This document shows, one piece after another, positions 1 to 7,533 of a stretch of DNA of 21,187 bases. This stretch comes from Nanosynbacter sp. Its GTDB lineage: Bacteria > Patescibacteriota > Saccharimonadia > Saccharimonadales > Saccharimonadaceae. The notes beneath the pieces were generated by a model. It was not told the DNA's origin. It made no database searches and worked only from the letters and a program-made list of their open reading frames with translations. The first letter of the stretch is position 1, and the number at the start of each line of letters is the position of its first letter. The position numbers and the translations under genes are program-made. The stretch covers positions 1 to 21,187 of the forward strand of contig JABZKC010000011.1 in assembly GCA_015257485.1 (NCBI GenBank), written 5' to 3'.

Positions 1-52
1 TAATGAAGATAACTACTTAAAAACAGCTTGTTCCGAATTGTTTAACTAAACC

Positions 53-110
53 CAAGCATTATCCCGATTGCAAATCTTTATTCCGATCACAAGCGTTATC
101 CCAGTCGCAA
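53..110. repeat. two imperfect 21-bp direct repeats downstream of sufU
   Basis: Copies at 53-73 and 90-110 share 17 of 21 positions (CAAGC-TTATCCC-GCAA). They are 37 bp apart, in the noncoding stretch after the sufU stop. No terminator hairpin was seen here. The role is unknown. Confidence 0.45.
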
Positions 111-133
111 CCATTAACCTTCCAACCCAAATC

Positions 134-556
134 CTAATCTTCTCCCTCTTCTAAAACCCGCCAAGCCAATTTCGCACATTTTACCCTCGCTGGCATATTC
201 TGGATCATCGAAAAGACTTCTAATTCACCCCCAATTTTCTGCGCCTTCTCACTCGGGACCCCCATTATTAAATCAAAGAACCCTTGCATCGGCTCCCGCG
301 CCTCTTCCAAAGTTTTTCCCCGAATCGCATCAATCATCATATCCGCCGAAACCTTCGAAATCGCACAACCTACCCCAGAAAAACTACCTTCTGAAATTCT
401 TCCATCCTTAATCTCCAAACTCACCACAAGTTCATCACCACAACTGTGATTCACCAAAGTTTTGGTCAAATTTGCCTCAATTTTTCGCTCAAAATTCAAC
501 GGATTTAAATTTCGCTCCAGTAATTCTTCCCTATATTTGCTCTGAATTTCTCGCAT
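134..556 (-). CDS. sufU: SufU/IscU-type iron-sulfur cluster scaffold or sulfur-transfer protein
   Basis: This is a cytosolic partner of the cysteine desulfurase. SufU-family proteins accept persulfide sulfur from SufS and pass it to the SufBC scaffold. The three family cysteines are visible in their usual contexts: C39 in HSCGDE (with D41), C64 in GVGCAISK and C127 in VKCAKLAW. The 140-aa length fits SufU. I chose the ATG at 556 because GGAG lies about nine bases upstream. The open frame continues upstream to TTG/GTG codons at 580, but that stretch overlaps a duplicated 27-bp segment that contains the ribosome binding site. It is the last gene of the suf cluster, about 100 bp after sufS. The family assignment is solid. 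Whether it acts as a scaffold or as a zinc-dependent sulfur carrier cannot be decided from the sequence. Confidence 0.93.
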   Translation of the reverse strand: MREIQSKYREELLERNLNPLNFERKIEANLTKTLVNHSCGDELVVSLEIKDGRISEGSFSGVGCAISKVSADMMIDAIRGKTLEEAREPMQGFFDLIMGVPSEKAQKIGGELEVFSMIQNMPARVKCAKLAWRVLEEGED

Positions 557-564
557 TGTTTTCT

Positions 565-631
565 TCTCCAATTTCACCAAATCTCATTCATCGTATCAAT
601 TTCCTCTCCAATTTCACCAAATCTCATTCAT
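565..631. repeat. 27-bp direct repeat (period 40) spanning the sufU ribosome binding site
   Basis: The segment at 565-591 is repeated exactly at 605-631. On the minus strand each copy contains a mini-frame ATG AAT GAG ATT TGG TGA followed by AATTGGAGA. The GGAG of the copy nearer the gene is the sufU Shine-Dalgarno. The upstream copy therefore has a second GGAG and a second tiny reading frame. It looks like a recent tandem duplication in the sufS-sufU gap. Confidence 0.85.
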
Positions 632-659
632 TTCCGCCAACATTCTCCCCCGTCGACCA

Positions 660-1874
660 TTACTCCAGCCCCATCACTCCGCGAACTCTCCTAAGGCAAG
701 CTAAGAAATATTTAACATCCATATTTGTATTATAAAAAGCCAAACTTACTCGCACCACCGCTCCAATCTTTTTCTCTGTTAAAAACGGCTCTGTGCACAT
801 CATCCCCGCCCGCACCATCACACCAAAATCTGCCAAAATCTGCGCCGTATCATGTGCATGCACTCCCCTAACATTAAAGCTAATAATCCCATTTTCCGCA
901 AAATATAATTCAATATTCTCATCCTTCTCTAATTCTTCGCGAATTCTCTCGGTTAATCCAGTTTCTACACCATAAATTTCTGAATGTTTCAGCCAAAATT
1001 CTTCCGTCGCAGAAAGCCCAGCAATCGCCCCCATATTTAGCGTCCCACCTTCAAATTTACTCGGCCCCGACGCAAAACTCATCTTCACTTTTCCATCCAC
1101 AAGCTTCACGGATTCCACCATTTCACCCCCATAATTTAGAGGCTTAAACTTTTTCATCAAATCGTATCTCAGATATACTGCCCCCACTCCCATCGGTGCT
1201 CCAATCTTATGCCCGGAGAAGACTAAGCCATCCACCCCTAACTCCTTCACATCAATCTTCTTATGTGCCACTAATTGTGCCGCATCCATCAAAATTAACC
1301 CCTGAAAGCCTAAGCCCCTCAATTCTTTCACGATATCGCTACGATCCACCCCAGTCACATTACTCATTCCCGTCATCGCCACAATCTTAATTTTTGGCTC
1401 CGTCCCCGAAGTATCTACACGTTCAAGATCCAGCTCCACCTCACGCACGAGATCTTCCGTAATTCGTATCTTTTCTCCGTAACGCTCAGAAAAAGCCAAA
1501 AGGTTACTGTGATGAGATTCCAAATCCACTAAAATCTCCGCCTCATGGCCTCCATCCTCGTCTAACCACCCCTCTATTCCATTAGCTAGCAAGTTTAACC
1601 CCTCGGTGGCATTTTTGACAAAAATCACTTCTAGTGGCTCACAGCCTAAAAACTTAGCAGTCATCTCACGTGCTTGCCAAAGTTCCGCCGTCGCAAGCTC
1701 CGACAATTCATATACTCCGCGCAAAGGATTCGCATTTTTCTTTGTATAAAAATCTTGTTCAGCCAAAAGTCCAGCCGTCATTCTTTGCATCGTCGCAGCA
1801 TTATCTAGATACACGAAAGGCAAGGTCTCATCTAGCTCATTTTTCTCAAATATCTCAAACTCTTCTCTGTACAT
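660..1874 (-). CDS. sufS: SufS-type cysteine desulfurase (PLP-dependent)
   Basis: It removes sulfur from L-cysteine, giving alanine and an enzyme persulfide that feeds Fe-S cluster assembly. It is a fold-type I aminotransferase-like enzyme (class V) of 404 aa, the normal length. Visible hallmarks are the N-terminal VYLDNAAT (residues 21-28), the ATEG region (89-92), the cofactor-contacting Asp in LMDAAQ (D197), the Schiff-base lysine K223 in SGHKIGAP, and the persulfide cysteine C360 in VRAGMMCTEP. The RAGxxC arrangement marks the SufS/CsdA group rather than IscS/NifS. The start at 1874 is supported by AAGGA about nine bases upstream. It lies 103 bp after sufB and about 100 bp before sufU, so it is probably cotranscribed with both. 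Confidence 0.96.
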   Translation of the reverse strand: MYREEFEIFEKNELDETLPFVYLDNAATMQRMTAGLLAEQDFYTKKNANPLRGVYELSELATAELWQAREMTAKFLGCEPLEVIFVKNATEGLNLLANGIEGWLDEDGGHEAEILVDLESHHSNLLAFSERYGEKIRITEDLVREVELDLERVDTSGTEPKIKIVAMTGMSNVTGVDRSDIVKELRGLGFQGLILMDAAQLVAHKKIDVKELGVDGLVFSGHKIGAPMGVGAVYLRYDLMKKFKPLNYGGEMVESVKLVDGKVKMSFASGPSKFEGGTLNMGAIAGLSATEEFWLKHSEIYGVETGLTERIREELEKDENIELYFAENGIISFNVRGVHAHDTAQILADFGVMVRAGMMCTEPFLTEKKIGAVVRVSLAFYNTNMDVKYFLACLRRVRGVMGLE

Positions 1875-1977
1875 TTCGCTTATCCTTAACTTTTTTATTC
1901 ATTTTTTGGCTCATTATTTATTCAATTTAGCTCGCACTCACATCCCAATTCATTTATGCTTAAATCTTGTACTCACA

Positions 1978-3357
1978 CTACATATTCTGCATTTCTAGCT
2001 TAATTAAGTTATTCATTTCCATCGCGTATTCCAGTGGCAAAGCTTTCGTAATTTCTTCCGAAAAACCTCGAATCAATATCTCTTTTGCCTTTTCTTCACC
2101 AATTCCGCGTGTCGCAAGATAATATAAAATCTCTTCCGATAATTTCCCCACCGAAGCCTCGTGTGTCACTTCTGCTTCCCCCGAATTTACGTCCACCACT
2201 GGTTCCGCGTAAGACTGTGACTCACCATCTAAAATTAACGATTTACAATCAATATAAGCCTTTACCCCCTTCACTCCCTTCCCTACCTTTGCCAGGGTCT
2301 TCGTCATACTCACGCCCCCATTCTTCGCCACCGATTTACTGCGAATAATCGCCGAGGTATTATCCGCCAAACAAATCACCTTTGCCCCGGAGTCTAAGAT
2401 TTGCTCTCCCGAGGCCAAACTCATCCCTAAATATTCCATTTTTGCCCCCTCTCCTTTTAGGATCGTCGTCGGATACAGCATCGTCACTTTCGAGCCAAAA
2501 GTACCTGACACCCACTCCATTTCACCGCCCACCTCTACAAGCGCTCGCTTAGTGTTCAAATTGAACACATTTTTTGACCAACTTTCTACCGTCGAAAATC
2601 GCATTTTTGCCCCCTTTTTTACGAAAATCTCCACCGAACCCACATGTAAATTATTTTTTTCATATTTTGGCGCCGAGCAACCCTCAATAAAATGCAGTTC
2701 ACTTCCCTCATCTACTACAATTAAGGTATGTTCAAATTGCCCAATTCCTGGTTCGTTCATTCGATAATAACTCTGAATCGGCAGTTCCGCCGCCACCCCT
2801 TTAGGCACATAAATAAACGATCCACCACTAAACATTGCCGCATGCAAACCCGCAAATTTATGATCATTTTCTGGTATCAACTTCATAAAATGCTCTAAAA
2901 AGATTTCGCCCACTGGCGCACCATATTTCGCCAAGTTTTCTGCCGGACTCTTCTCCGTCGCCAAGATTGCTTCTTCTAATGGCAAAAACACCACCCCAAA
3001 TTGCGCTAATTTTTCACGCATTCGGTGATAAACCACCTCCGAGTCAAACTGTGCACCCACGCCAGCCAGCCACTCTTTTTCTGCCTCTGGAACTCCTAGA
3101 GCCTCGAAAGTCTCTCGAATGTCTCTCGGCACCTCATCCCAAGAAGTTTTCACCTCAATATCATCCACTTCCTTATAAAATCGAATCCCCCCTGCGTTAA
3201 TCTGTGAAATCAACTCCTCTACTCCTAGCAACATCTTCCCAAGATTCTGTTTTTGCCAAGCCTGCACCCCCCGAAGCCTCTTTTTTAGCACCCACTCCGG
3301 CTCTCTTTTTTGTCGATGAATCGCCTCCGCCGCCTGACGCACTACCTCTTTTTTCAT
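1978..3357 (-). CDS. sufB: SufB, Fe-S cluster scaffold subunit
   Basis: This 459-aa protein is the scaffold on which Fe-S clusters are built, together with the SufC ATPase. The SufB/SufD beta-helix core is recognisable in the second half (FNLNTKRALVEVGG, GSKVTMLYPTTIL). The conserved C-terminal region contains YAEPVVDV, EVTHEASVGKLSEEILYYLATRG and the helix ending in the RGF-EI-K motif. The THEASVGKL stretch with the catalytic-type histidine and glutamate marks SufB rather than SufD. The ATG overlaps the sufC stop by four bases (ATGA), so translation is probably coupled. No sufD follows. The next gene is sufS, after a 103-bp gap with no obvious gene. Confidence 0.96.
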   Translation of the reverse strand: MKKEVVRQAAEAIHRQKREPEWVLKKRLRGVQAWQKQNLGKMLLGVEELISQINAGGIRFYKEVDDIEVKTSWDEVPRDIRETFEALGVPEAEKEWLAGVGAQFDSEVVYHRMREKLAQFGVVFLPLEEAILATEKSPAENLAKYGAPVGEIFLEHFMKLIPENDHKFAGLHAAMFSGGSFIYVPKGVAAELPIQSYYRMNEPGIGQFEHTLIVVDEGSELHFIEGCSAPKYEKNNLHVGSVEIFVKKGAKMRFSTVESWSKNVFNLNTKRALVEVGGEMEWVSGTFGSKVTMLYPTTILKGEGAKMEYLGMSLASGEQILDSGAKVICLADNTSAIIRSKSVAKNGGVSMTKTLAKVGKGVKGVKAYIDCKSLILDGESQSYAEPVVDVNSGEAEVTHEASVGKLSEEILYYLATRGIGEEKAKEILIRGFSEEITKALPLEYAMEMNNLIKLEMQNM

Positions 3358-4067
3358 TTCGCGCCTCCCTCATTCATCGCACCCCTCTCGTCCATCACTT
3401 TCAGTCCCCCGCCCACCAATTCAACCACCTTATCCACCTTCAATTTTTCCAAAATCCTCAAATTATGCGAAGTAATTAAAAAACTTGCTCCAGTTTCTTT
3501 TTTGTAATCCGCTAAAATTTGTGAAATTTTCCCCGCCGATTCTATATCTAACCCCGAATCTAGCTCGTCCAACATACAAAATTTCGGCTTCAAAGCCAAC
3601 ATCTGTAAAATTTCATTCTTTTTCTTTTCTCCTCCCGACATCCCCACCCCACATTCGCGCTCCATAAAAAACATCGGAAGCCCCAACAATTTCTGATTTA
3701 CCATCAAGCCACTACGCACCTCATCGAGCCGCACTTTTTTACCACGTTCCATTAATCCAGTTCGAACAATTTCTGTCGTAGAAACGCCATTTACTTCCGG
3801 TGGTGTTTGAAAACTCAAAAACATCCCGAGAAGACTTCGTTTTTCTGTACTTAAATTCTGAATTTTCTCTCCCAAAAATTCAATTTCTCCCCCCAAAATT
3901 TCATATCGCGGATCCCCCATAATTGCTCCTAATAGCGTCGATTTACCAGAACCATTTTTCCCTTTAAGTATCAAAGTTCCTCCCGGCAAAATCTCAAAAT
4001 TCACCCCCCGAAGCACCACTTGCTGATTTTTCTTAATCGCCACCGTCAAATCCGAAATTCTGAACAT
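3354..4067 (-). CDS. sufC: SufC, ABC-type ATPase of the Fe-S assembly complex
   Basis: This is a cytosolic ABC ATPase that drives conformational change in the SufB scaffold complex. Its 237 aa contain Walker A GKNGSGKST (36-44), a Q-loop region around SFQTPPEV, the signature SGGEKKK (144-150; the SGGEKK variant is characteristic of SufC), Walker B with FCMLDELDSGLD (163-174) and the switch histidine in ITSHN (H201). The ATG at 4067 is preceded by AGAGGTG. A promoter with an extended -10 lies just upstream (4093-4101). This is the first gene of the cluster, and it terminates with TGA, showing that TGA is a stop in this genome. Confidence 0.96.
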   Translation of the reverse strand: MFRISDLTVAIKKNQQVVLRGVNFEILPGGTLILKGKNGSGKSTLLGAIMGDPRYEILGGEIEFLGEKIQNLSTEKRSLLGMFLSFQTPPEVNGVSTTEIVRTGLMERGKKVRLDEVRSGLMVNQKLLGLPMFFMERECGVGMSGGEKKKNEILQMLALKPKFCMLDELDSGLDIESAGKISQILADYKKETGASFLITSHNLRILEKLKVDKVVELVGGGLKVMDERGAMNEGGAK

Positions 4068-4092
4068 TTCACCTCTACTACCTCTTTATTAA

Positions 4093-4101
4093 ATTATAAC
4101 A
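4093..4101 (-). promoter_or_regulatory. extended -10 promoter of the suf cluster
   Basis: On the minus strand TGTTATAAT (TGnTATAAT, an extended -10) ends about 26 bp before the sufC ATG. The position for a -35 box has only a poor match, TTCATT. It is back-to-back with the tRNA-Asn promoter. Confidence 0.6.
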
Positions 4102-4108
4102 TTATCTC

Positions 4109-4137
4109 TTGATAGAATGAATTATCTGCGTTATAAT
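4109..4137 (+). promoter_or_regulatory. promoter of tRNA-Asn
   Basis: TTGATA (4109-4114), a 17-bp spacer and TATAAT (4132-4137). The tRNA begins ten bases after the -10, so the 5' leader is very short. Confidence 0.8.
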
Positions 4138-4147
4138 TAAAAAACAA

Positions 4148-4222
4148 TCCCCTGTAGCTCAATGGTGGAGCAAGAAGCTGTTAACTTCGAGGTTGTCAGT
4201 TCGAGCCTGACCGGGGGAGCCA
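4148..4222 (+). tRNA. tRNA-Asn (anticodon GTT)
   Basis: The cloverleaf is complete. The acceptor stem TCCCCTG pairs with CGGGGGA (4212-4218). The D-stem is GCTC/GAGC. The anticodon loop CTGTTAA carries GTT at 4180-4182. The T-arm GTCAG-TTCGAGC-CTGAC is perfect. The discriminator G is followed by an encoded CCA (4220-4222). The first pair of the anticodon stem is an A-G mismatch. The last nine bases, GGGGAGCCA, are the integration core of the adjacent element. Confidence 0.95.
4214..4222 (+). repeat. left attachment core (attL)
   Basis: GGGGAGCCA, the tRNA-Asn 3' end. Read on the minus strand it encodes Trp-Leu-Pro in the recombinase frame. It is identical to 11889-11897, with diverging flanks on both sides. 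Confidence 0.75.
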
Positions 4223-4223
4223 T

Positions 4224-4247
4224 ATTGGACGAGAGTCCAATTTTTTT
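4224..4247 (+). terminator. element-borne terminator now serving tRNA-Asn
   Basis: Stem ATTGGAC/GTCCAAT with a GAGA loop, followed by seven T. It starts two bases after the tRNA CCA and lies inside the element. On the other strand it is part of the recombinase coding sequence. The tRNA's own terminator appears to be the one now at 11907. Confidence 0.85.
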
Positions 4248-5749
4248 ATGTAAATAAATGGCTCTAACAGATTAAAATTCAGTTGTTTTTCTTTGATTTT
4301 TAAGTTCGAAACTAATAGACGCAAAATTTGATTTTTGACGGATGGTTTAGAACTCTTAAATAAGTCGCTTGCGCTAGTTGCGAGCTTTAACAGATTAGAA
4401 ATCGTCATTTCTGAGCCCTCGAAGCCTTGCGCTAACACCACTAGCTCGTCGTCTATTTCCGCCATTCGCTTCGTGTCCTTTTCGACTAATTCATCGTATT
4501 TGTCCACAGTAATACGTCCATCGAGTTTATCTTCATACATTAGGTCTTTTCGACGTTCTAGTCTTGCATACTCGGCTCTCAGTGCGGTTTCTTTAGCTTC
4601 CCGAAGTTCTTTCGCTCGAATATGGTCTTTATTTATTTCGTCGCAGATTTGGCTTGCTAGATTCTTGTTGACTGATATTTCTGATAACAATGGCTCAATT
4701 TGCTCTATAACACCCAATTCCGTCGCGTTATTTGGGCATTTGCCTTTAGCATTCGAACATCGCATATAAACGCGTTCTTTCTTCGTATATGAACTCATTG
4801 AGCAACCACAGATGCCACATTTCAAAATACCCTTAAAAGTAAATTCATACATCTTTTTTCTATCTTTGAATTGCTTTACGTAATTTTCGTCGCTTATCTT
4901 TTGGATTTCGTCGTAGACGTCTTTAGGGATATAAGTAGCGTATCTGTGTGGGTAATCCTTGCCACGATATGTCATCATTCCGTAGTAAAACTTATTTTTG
5001 AACATATAGGCTACGGTTGATGCACCGACTGGCTTCGGCTTCTTCATATTCGAGATTAAGCCCATTATTTGAAGTTCTGTCGTTATATCTTTTACCGACA
5101 TTCCTGACAGTCTTAGTTCGAAAGCTTTGCGAATAAACGGCTCTCGCATCTTGTCGATTACAATATCGTGCTTACCGTCGTCTTTTACAATATTTACGTA
5201 GCCAATTGGTGCTTTCTTTTTCTGGGAATTCGCCGTCACGAAGCTTTTGGTCGATTCGGTGATTGACGTTGTCACGAATGGCGGATGAGCAGTAGCCAGC
5301 CGTTGCCATTCCAATATCCAAACGAAACAGCTCGCAGGCTGGCGAATTCTTTGTGATGACAAGGCTATCCGATACGAAATGTAATTCAATACGCCCGTCC
5401 ATTGCCGTTCTTTTGAGCTTGTTTACAATTTCACTCGAACAGGCGCGTGTAAAGCGGTCGATTTTATCAAATACAACAATGCACTCTTTTAGGTATTTGT
5501 ATATTTTATCGACTATCTTTTCAAATTTCTCTCTATCTTCTTTGAAAGCTGATTCGTCGAATTCATAATAGTCGGCGTCGACATTAAGCCGTTTTGCGTA
5601 ATCAGTTAATTTGTATTTCTGCGCAGGCAACGCTTCGCGCTGACTGGGGTCTAATACACGTGCTATCAAGAATGCTTTGATGCCGTCGTATTTTCTATCG
5701 TTATAGCCCATAGATTACATCCTTTCATTTTACTTACCATTTGATACTA

Positions 5750-6874
5750 TTATATACCATTTTTATCTAAAAAATCCCGCTTATAGTCATCTATATTTAT
5801 TGGACTCATTCCTTTTATGGTGTGTTCAATTTGAAGCAGGTGACTTAGATTTTTTGGCGCTTTTGGCTCTATGAGTTGCTTATTACTTCTAGCCCACGAG
5901 CCGTCCTTAAAGCGATTGTCAAATACTTCCTTTACAAATCTAGCGTCGTAATTTTGACTTTTTTGTAGATATGTCATTCCGAGCGTCGCTAATACTCTTT
6001 GTGGTTTTGCGTCTGGGTTATTAAGTAGCCGAAAAATATTTTCAACCGTTTCGTTATCAAGTGGCGCTTTTGGAGTTTTTGCAAATACTTCGTTCCACCA
6101 ATTTAGTAAGATACCCCTTGATATTTCCGACGAGAACATTCGCTTAAAAGTTAGGTCGTCGGTGTTTTGTCTGATTTTTGTGAGGTTACTCTTAATTTCT
6201 TTGACGCCATTTAGTCGAACTTCAAAGCGCAGAACGGCAAGTTGTCTTTTCTTTTCGAATAAATCAAATAAGCTCGTTTGGATAAAATTGTCTTTTTCGA
6301 CGCATCGTTTTTCGCTAATCTTTGAGCGTTTTAAGTCTGAGATTTTATCGTAAAATACGATGTCGCGATAACTTGTATGTAGATGAAAAATCTGTCCGCC
6401 ATTTCAGAAGTCGCCCGATGAAACATCAAGTGATTTTCTAGTGTCGGCCGAGTTAAGTAGGCGGATAATTTGCGATACAGTTGTCCCATCTTCGAACATG
6501 ACGTTTTTTGAATAGTCGATTTTTACTACTTTGTAATTTTCGATGCAGACAGTAAATTGAAACTTTAATCCCATTTCAAACAGAGCTTTTTTAAGGGCTT
6601 GAACGATATTATCGAAATCCGCATTGCATACTTCGCTAAAGTTATTACCCTTTAATAGTTTCGGGATTGAGAATTCAACTAGCATTTGTTGCTGAATGCG
6701 CCCATAGCCGAGCGGTCGTTTTACAAAAGTGACGCGCGGATAGTATTTGCCCGACGCTTTCATTTCTTTAGTTGGATTAAGTACACCTTTAAATACGCCG
6801 TTCTTTTGCTTTGTGAATTTGAATTCTTCAGGAATAACTTTAGTGTCGTAAGCCAAACGAATCGTATCTATCAT
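5750..6874 (-). pseudogene. phage/plasmid replication initiator of the gpII/X (Phage_CRI-like) family, split by an in-frame TGA
   Basis: The two halves, 6404-6874 and 5750-6403, lie in the same frame and are separated only by TGA at 6404-6406. The N-terminal MIDTIRLAYD and the pattern VKIDYSKN, then FHLHTSYRDIVFYDKISDL, then LAVLRFEVRLN match the layout of rolling-circle initiators of the inovirus gene II/X and RstA type, which nick the origin and start strand-displacement replication. The reconstructed length is about 374 aa, normal for the family. The start is ATG 6874 with AAAGG upstream, overlapping the end of the SpoVG gene. Without readthrough only the 157-aa N-terminal part is made. 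A restart at ATG 6139 would give 129 aa. A CGA-to-TGA or TGG-to-TGA mutation is the simplest explanation. Confidence 0.75.
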
Positions 6875-7142
6875 TTTCACAACCTTTGTTTATTACGTTT
6901 TTACATTCTTTAAAGATATCGTTTTCAATAAACTTACTTGCTTCGCGATTGAGCGGATGGAAAACCGTAACGTCGTTATTTTTAACGCGTTTTGACGGAT
7001 ATAATAATCGTAATCCGCCATCCAGCTTTTTATAGACGGCTATTGAACTAAGTAAGACATCATCATCAATCGTTAAGCTCGCAAAAGCAATTAGTCCGTT
7101 ATCTGGTGATACGGGCGTTATAGTTACATTCTTGATTTTCAT
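6840..7142 (-). CDS. SpoVG-family regulatory protein
   Basis: This 100-aa protein matches the SpoVG fold pattern. The N-terminal MKIKNVTITPVSPDNGLIAFASLTIDD corresponds to the MKITDVRI...ASVTFDD start of SpoVG. A mid-segment with an aliphatic patch and YPSKRV follows, then HPLNREASKFIENDIFKE, which corresponds to the HPINSETREKIQ region. SpoVG proteins bind nucleic acid and act as regulators. Copies on plasmids and integrated elements are common. The start is clear, with GAAAGGA five to six bases before ATG 7142. The 3' end overlaps the start of the replication gene by 35 bp, so the two are probably translationally coupled. It is the only gene in the minus-strand replication cluster that is both recognisable and undamaged. 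Confidence 0.8.
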   Translation of the reverse strand: MKIKNVTITPVSPDNGLIAFASLTIDDDVLLSSIAVYKKLDGGLRLLYPSKRVKNNDVTVFHPLNREASKFIENDIFKECKNVINKGCENDRYDSFGLRH

Positions 7143-7254
7143 TACGTCCTTTCAATTCTTTTTGCGTTTCCCACAAAAGACTGAAGAATTTAGCCAGCTT
7201 TTTGATTTCTTCTGGCGTGAATTCGTGTTCTAAATCTTGCGGGTTATTTGTCAT
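7099..7254 (-). CDS. small unknown protein of the element, 51 aa
   Basis: This is a short frame beginning MTNNPQDLEHEFTPEEIKKL, followed by KFFSLLWETQKELKGRN. The composition is that of a charged amphipathic helix. It fills the gap between the 64-codon fragment and the SpoVG gene, and its last 15 codons overlap the SpoVG start in another frame. The Shine-Dalgarno is weak. Translation of its tail would carry ribosomes across the SpoVG ribosome binding site. No family is recognised. Confidence 0.45.
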   Translation of the reverse strand: MTNNPQDLEHEFTPEEIKKLAKFFSLLWETQKELKGRNENQECNYNARITR

Positions 7255-7319
7255 AACTCGATTATCTTTCGGAACACAAAAACAAGTCCGATTCCTGAAC
7301 GGAGTTTAATTATTCTGAA

Positions 7320-7514
7320 TTATTTTGAAAGCTTTTGAATTTCTAATTCGAGTGTTTCTTTGTTGAGATTTGCATTTTTGAGGTCATCGGCGGTTATTTC
7401 GGTCTTAGCTACGAAACTGCCTTTACTGGCGCGAAATGCAAGCCTTTTTAGACTTTTTGGCATTTTTATCGCATCAAGTGCCGACGCTACGCTTCCAACC
7501 GTCTTAACGGTCAT
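7320..7514 (-). CDS. unknown 64-codon frame, possibly the 3' part of a frameshifted gene
   Basis: From ATG 7514 the product is MTVKTVGSVASALDAIKMP... ending LNKETLELEIQKLSK. It is basic in the first half and acidic and helical in the second. No Shine-Dalgarno precedes the ATG. The open frame continues upstream across the stop of the neighbouring 209-aa frame (ASWIKPLSDAFKAPK). This suggests that the two were once one protein of about 285 aa. I could not identify a family. It may be an independent small gene, but the missing ribosome binding site and the other lesions in the element favour a broken gene. Confidence 0.4.
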   Translation of the reverse strand: MTVKTVGSVASALDAIKMPKSLKRLAFRASKGSFVAKTEITADDLKNANLNKETLELEIQKLSK

Positions 7515-7533
7515 TTTTGGTGCTTTAAACGCG

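Larger units (their letters stand above)
4196..5711 (-). pseudogene. large serine recombinase (element integrase), frameshifted and with a catalytic-site change
   Basis: Serine integrases cut and rejoin attachment sites through a 5'-phosphoserine. The N-terminal resolvase domain runs from ATG 5711 (AAAGGATG upstream), with IARVLDPSQREALPAQ at residues 16-31 and FDKIDRFTR near 81-89. The Ser that normally follows ARV is Leu20 (codon TTA, one step from TCA). The frame breaks in an A5 run (T5217-5221 on the plus strand), where one extra A would explain the shift. In the other frame the recombinase domain resumes at KAPIGYVN. A zinc ribbon follows (KCGICGCS...MRCSNAKGKCPNN), then a charged coiled coil (about 4430-4680) and a C-terminus that runs through the terminator into antisense tRNA-Asn, ending WLPRSGSN at 4196. 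Both lesions suggest it is dead. A sequencing indel could explain the frameshift but not the missense change. Confidence 0.85.

Noticed and set aside
5210..5225. Programmed frameshift in the recombinase
   Set aside because: The shift needed is +1 at an A5 run. No classical -1 heptamer fits, and no stimulating structure was evident. With the catalytic Ser also changed, decay is simpler.
6404..6406. TGA read as an amino acid, as in Gracilibacteria and SR1
   Set aside because: sufC, the HExxH gene and other frames end properly at TGA, and the predicted products would be extended with nonsense. The replication gene TGA is better explained as mutation.
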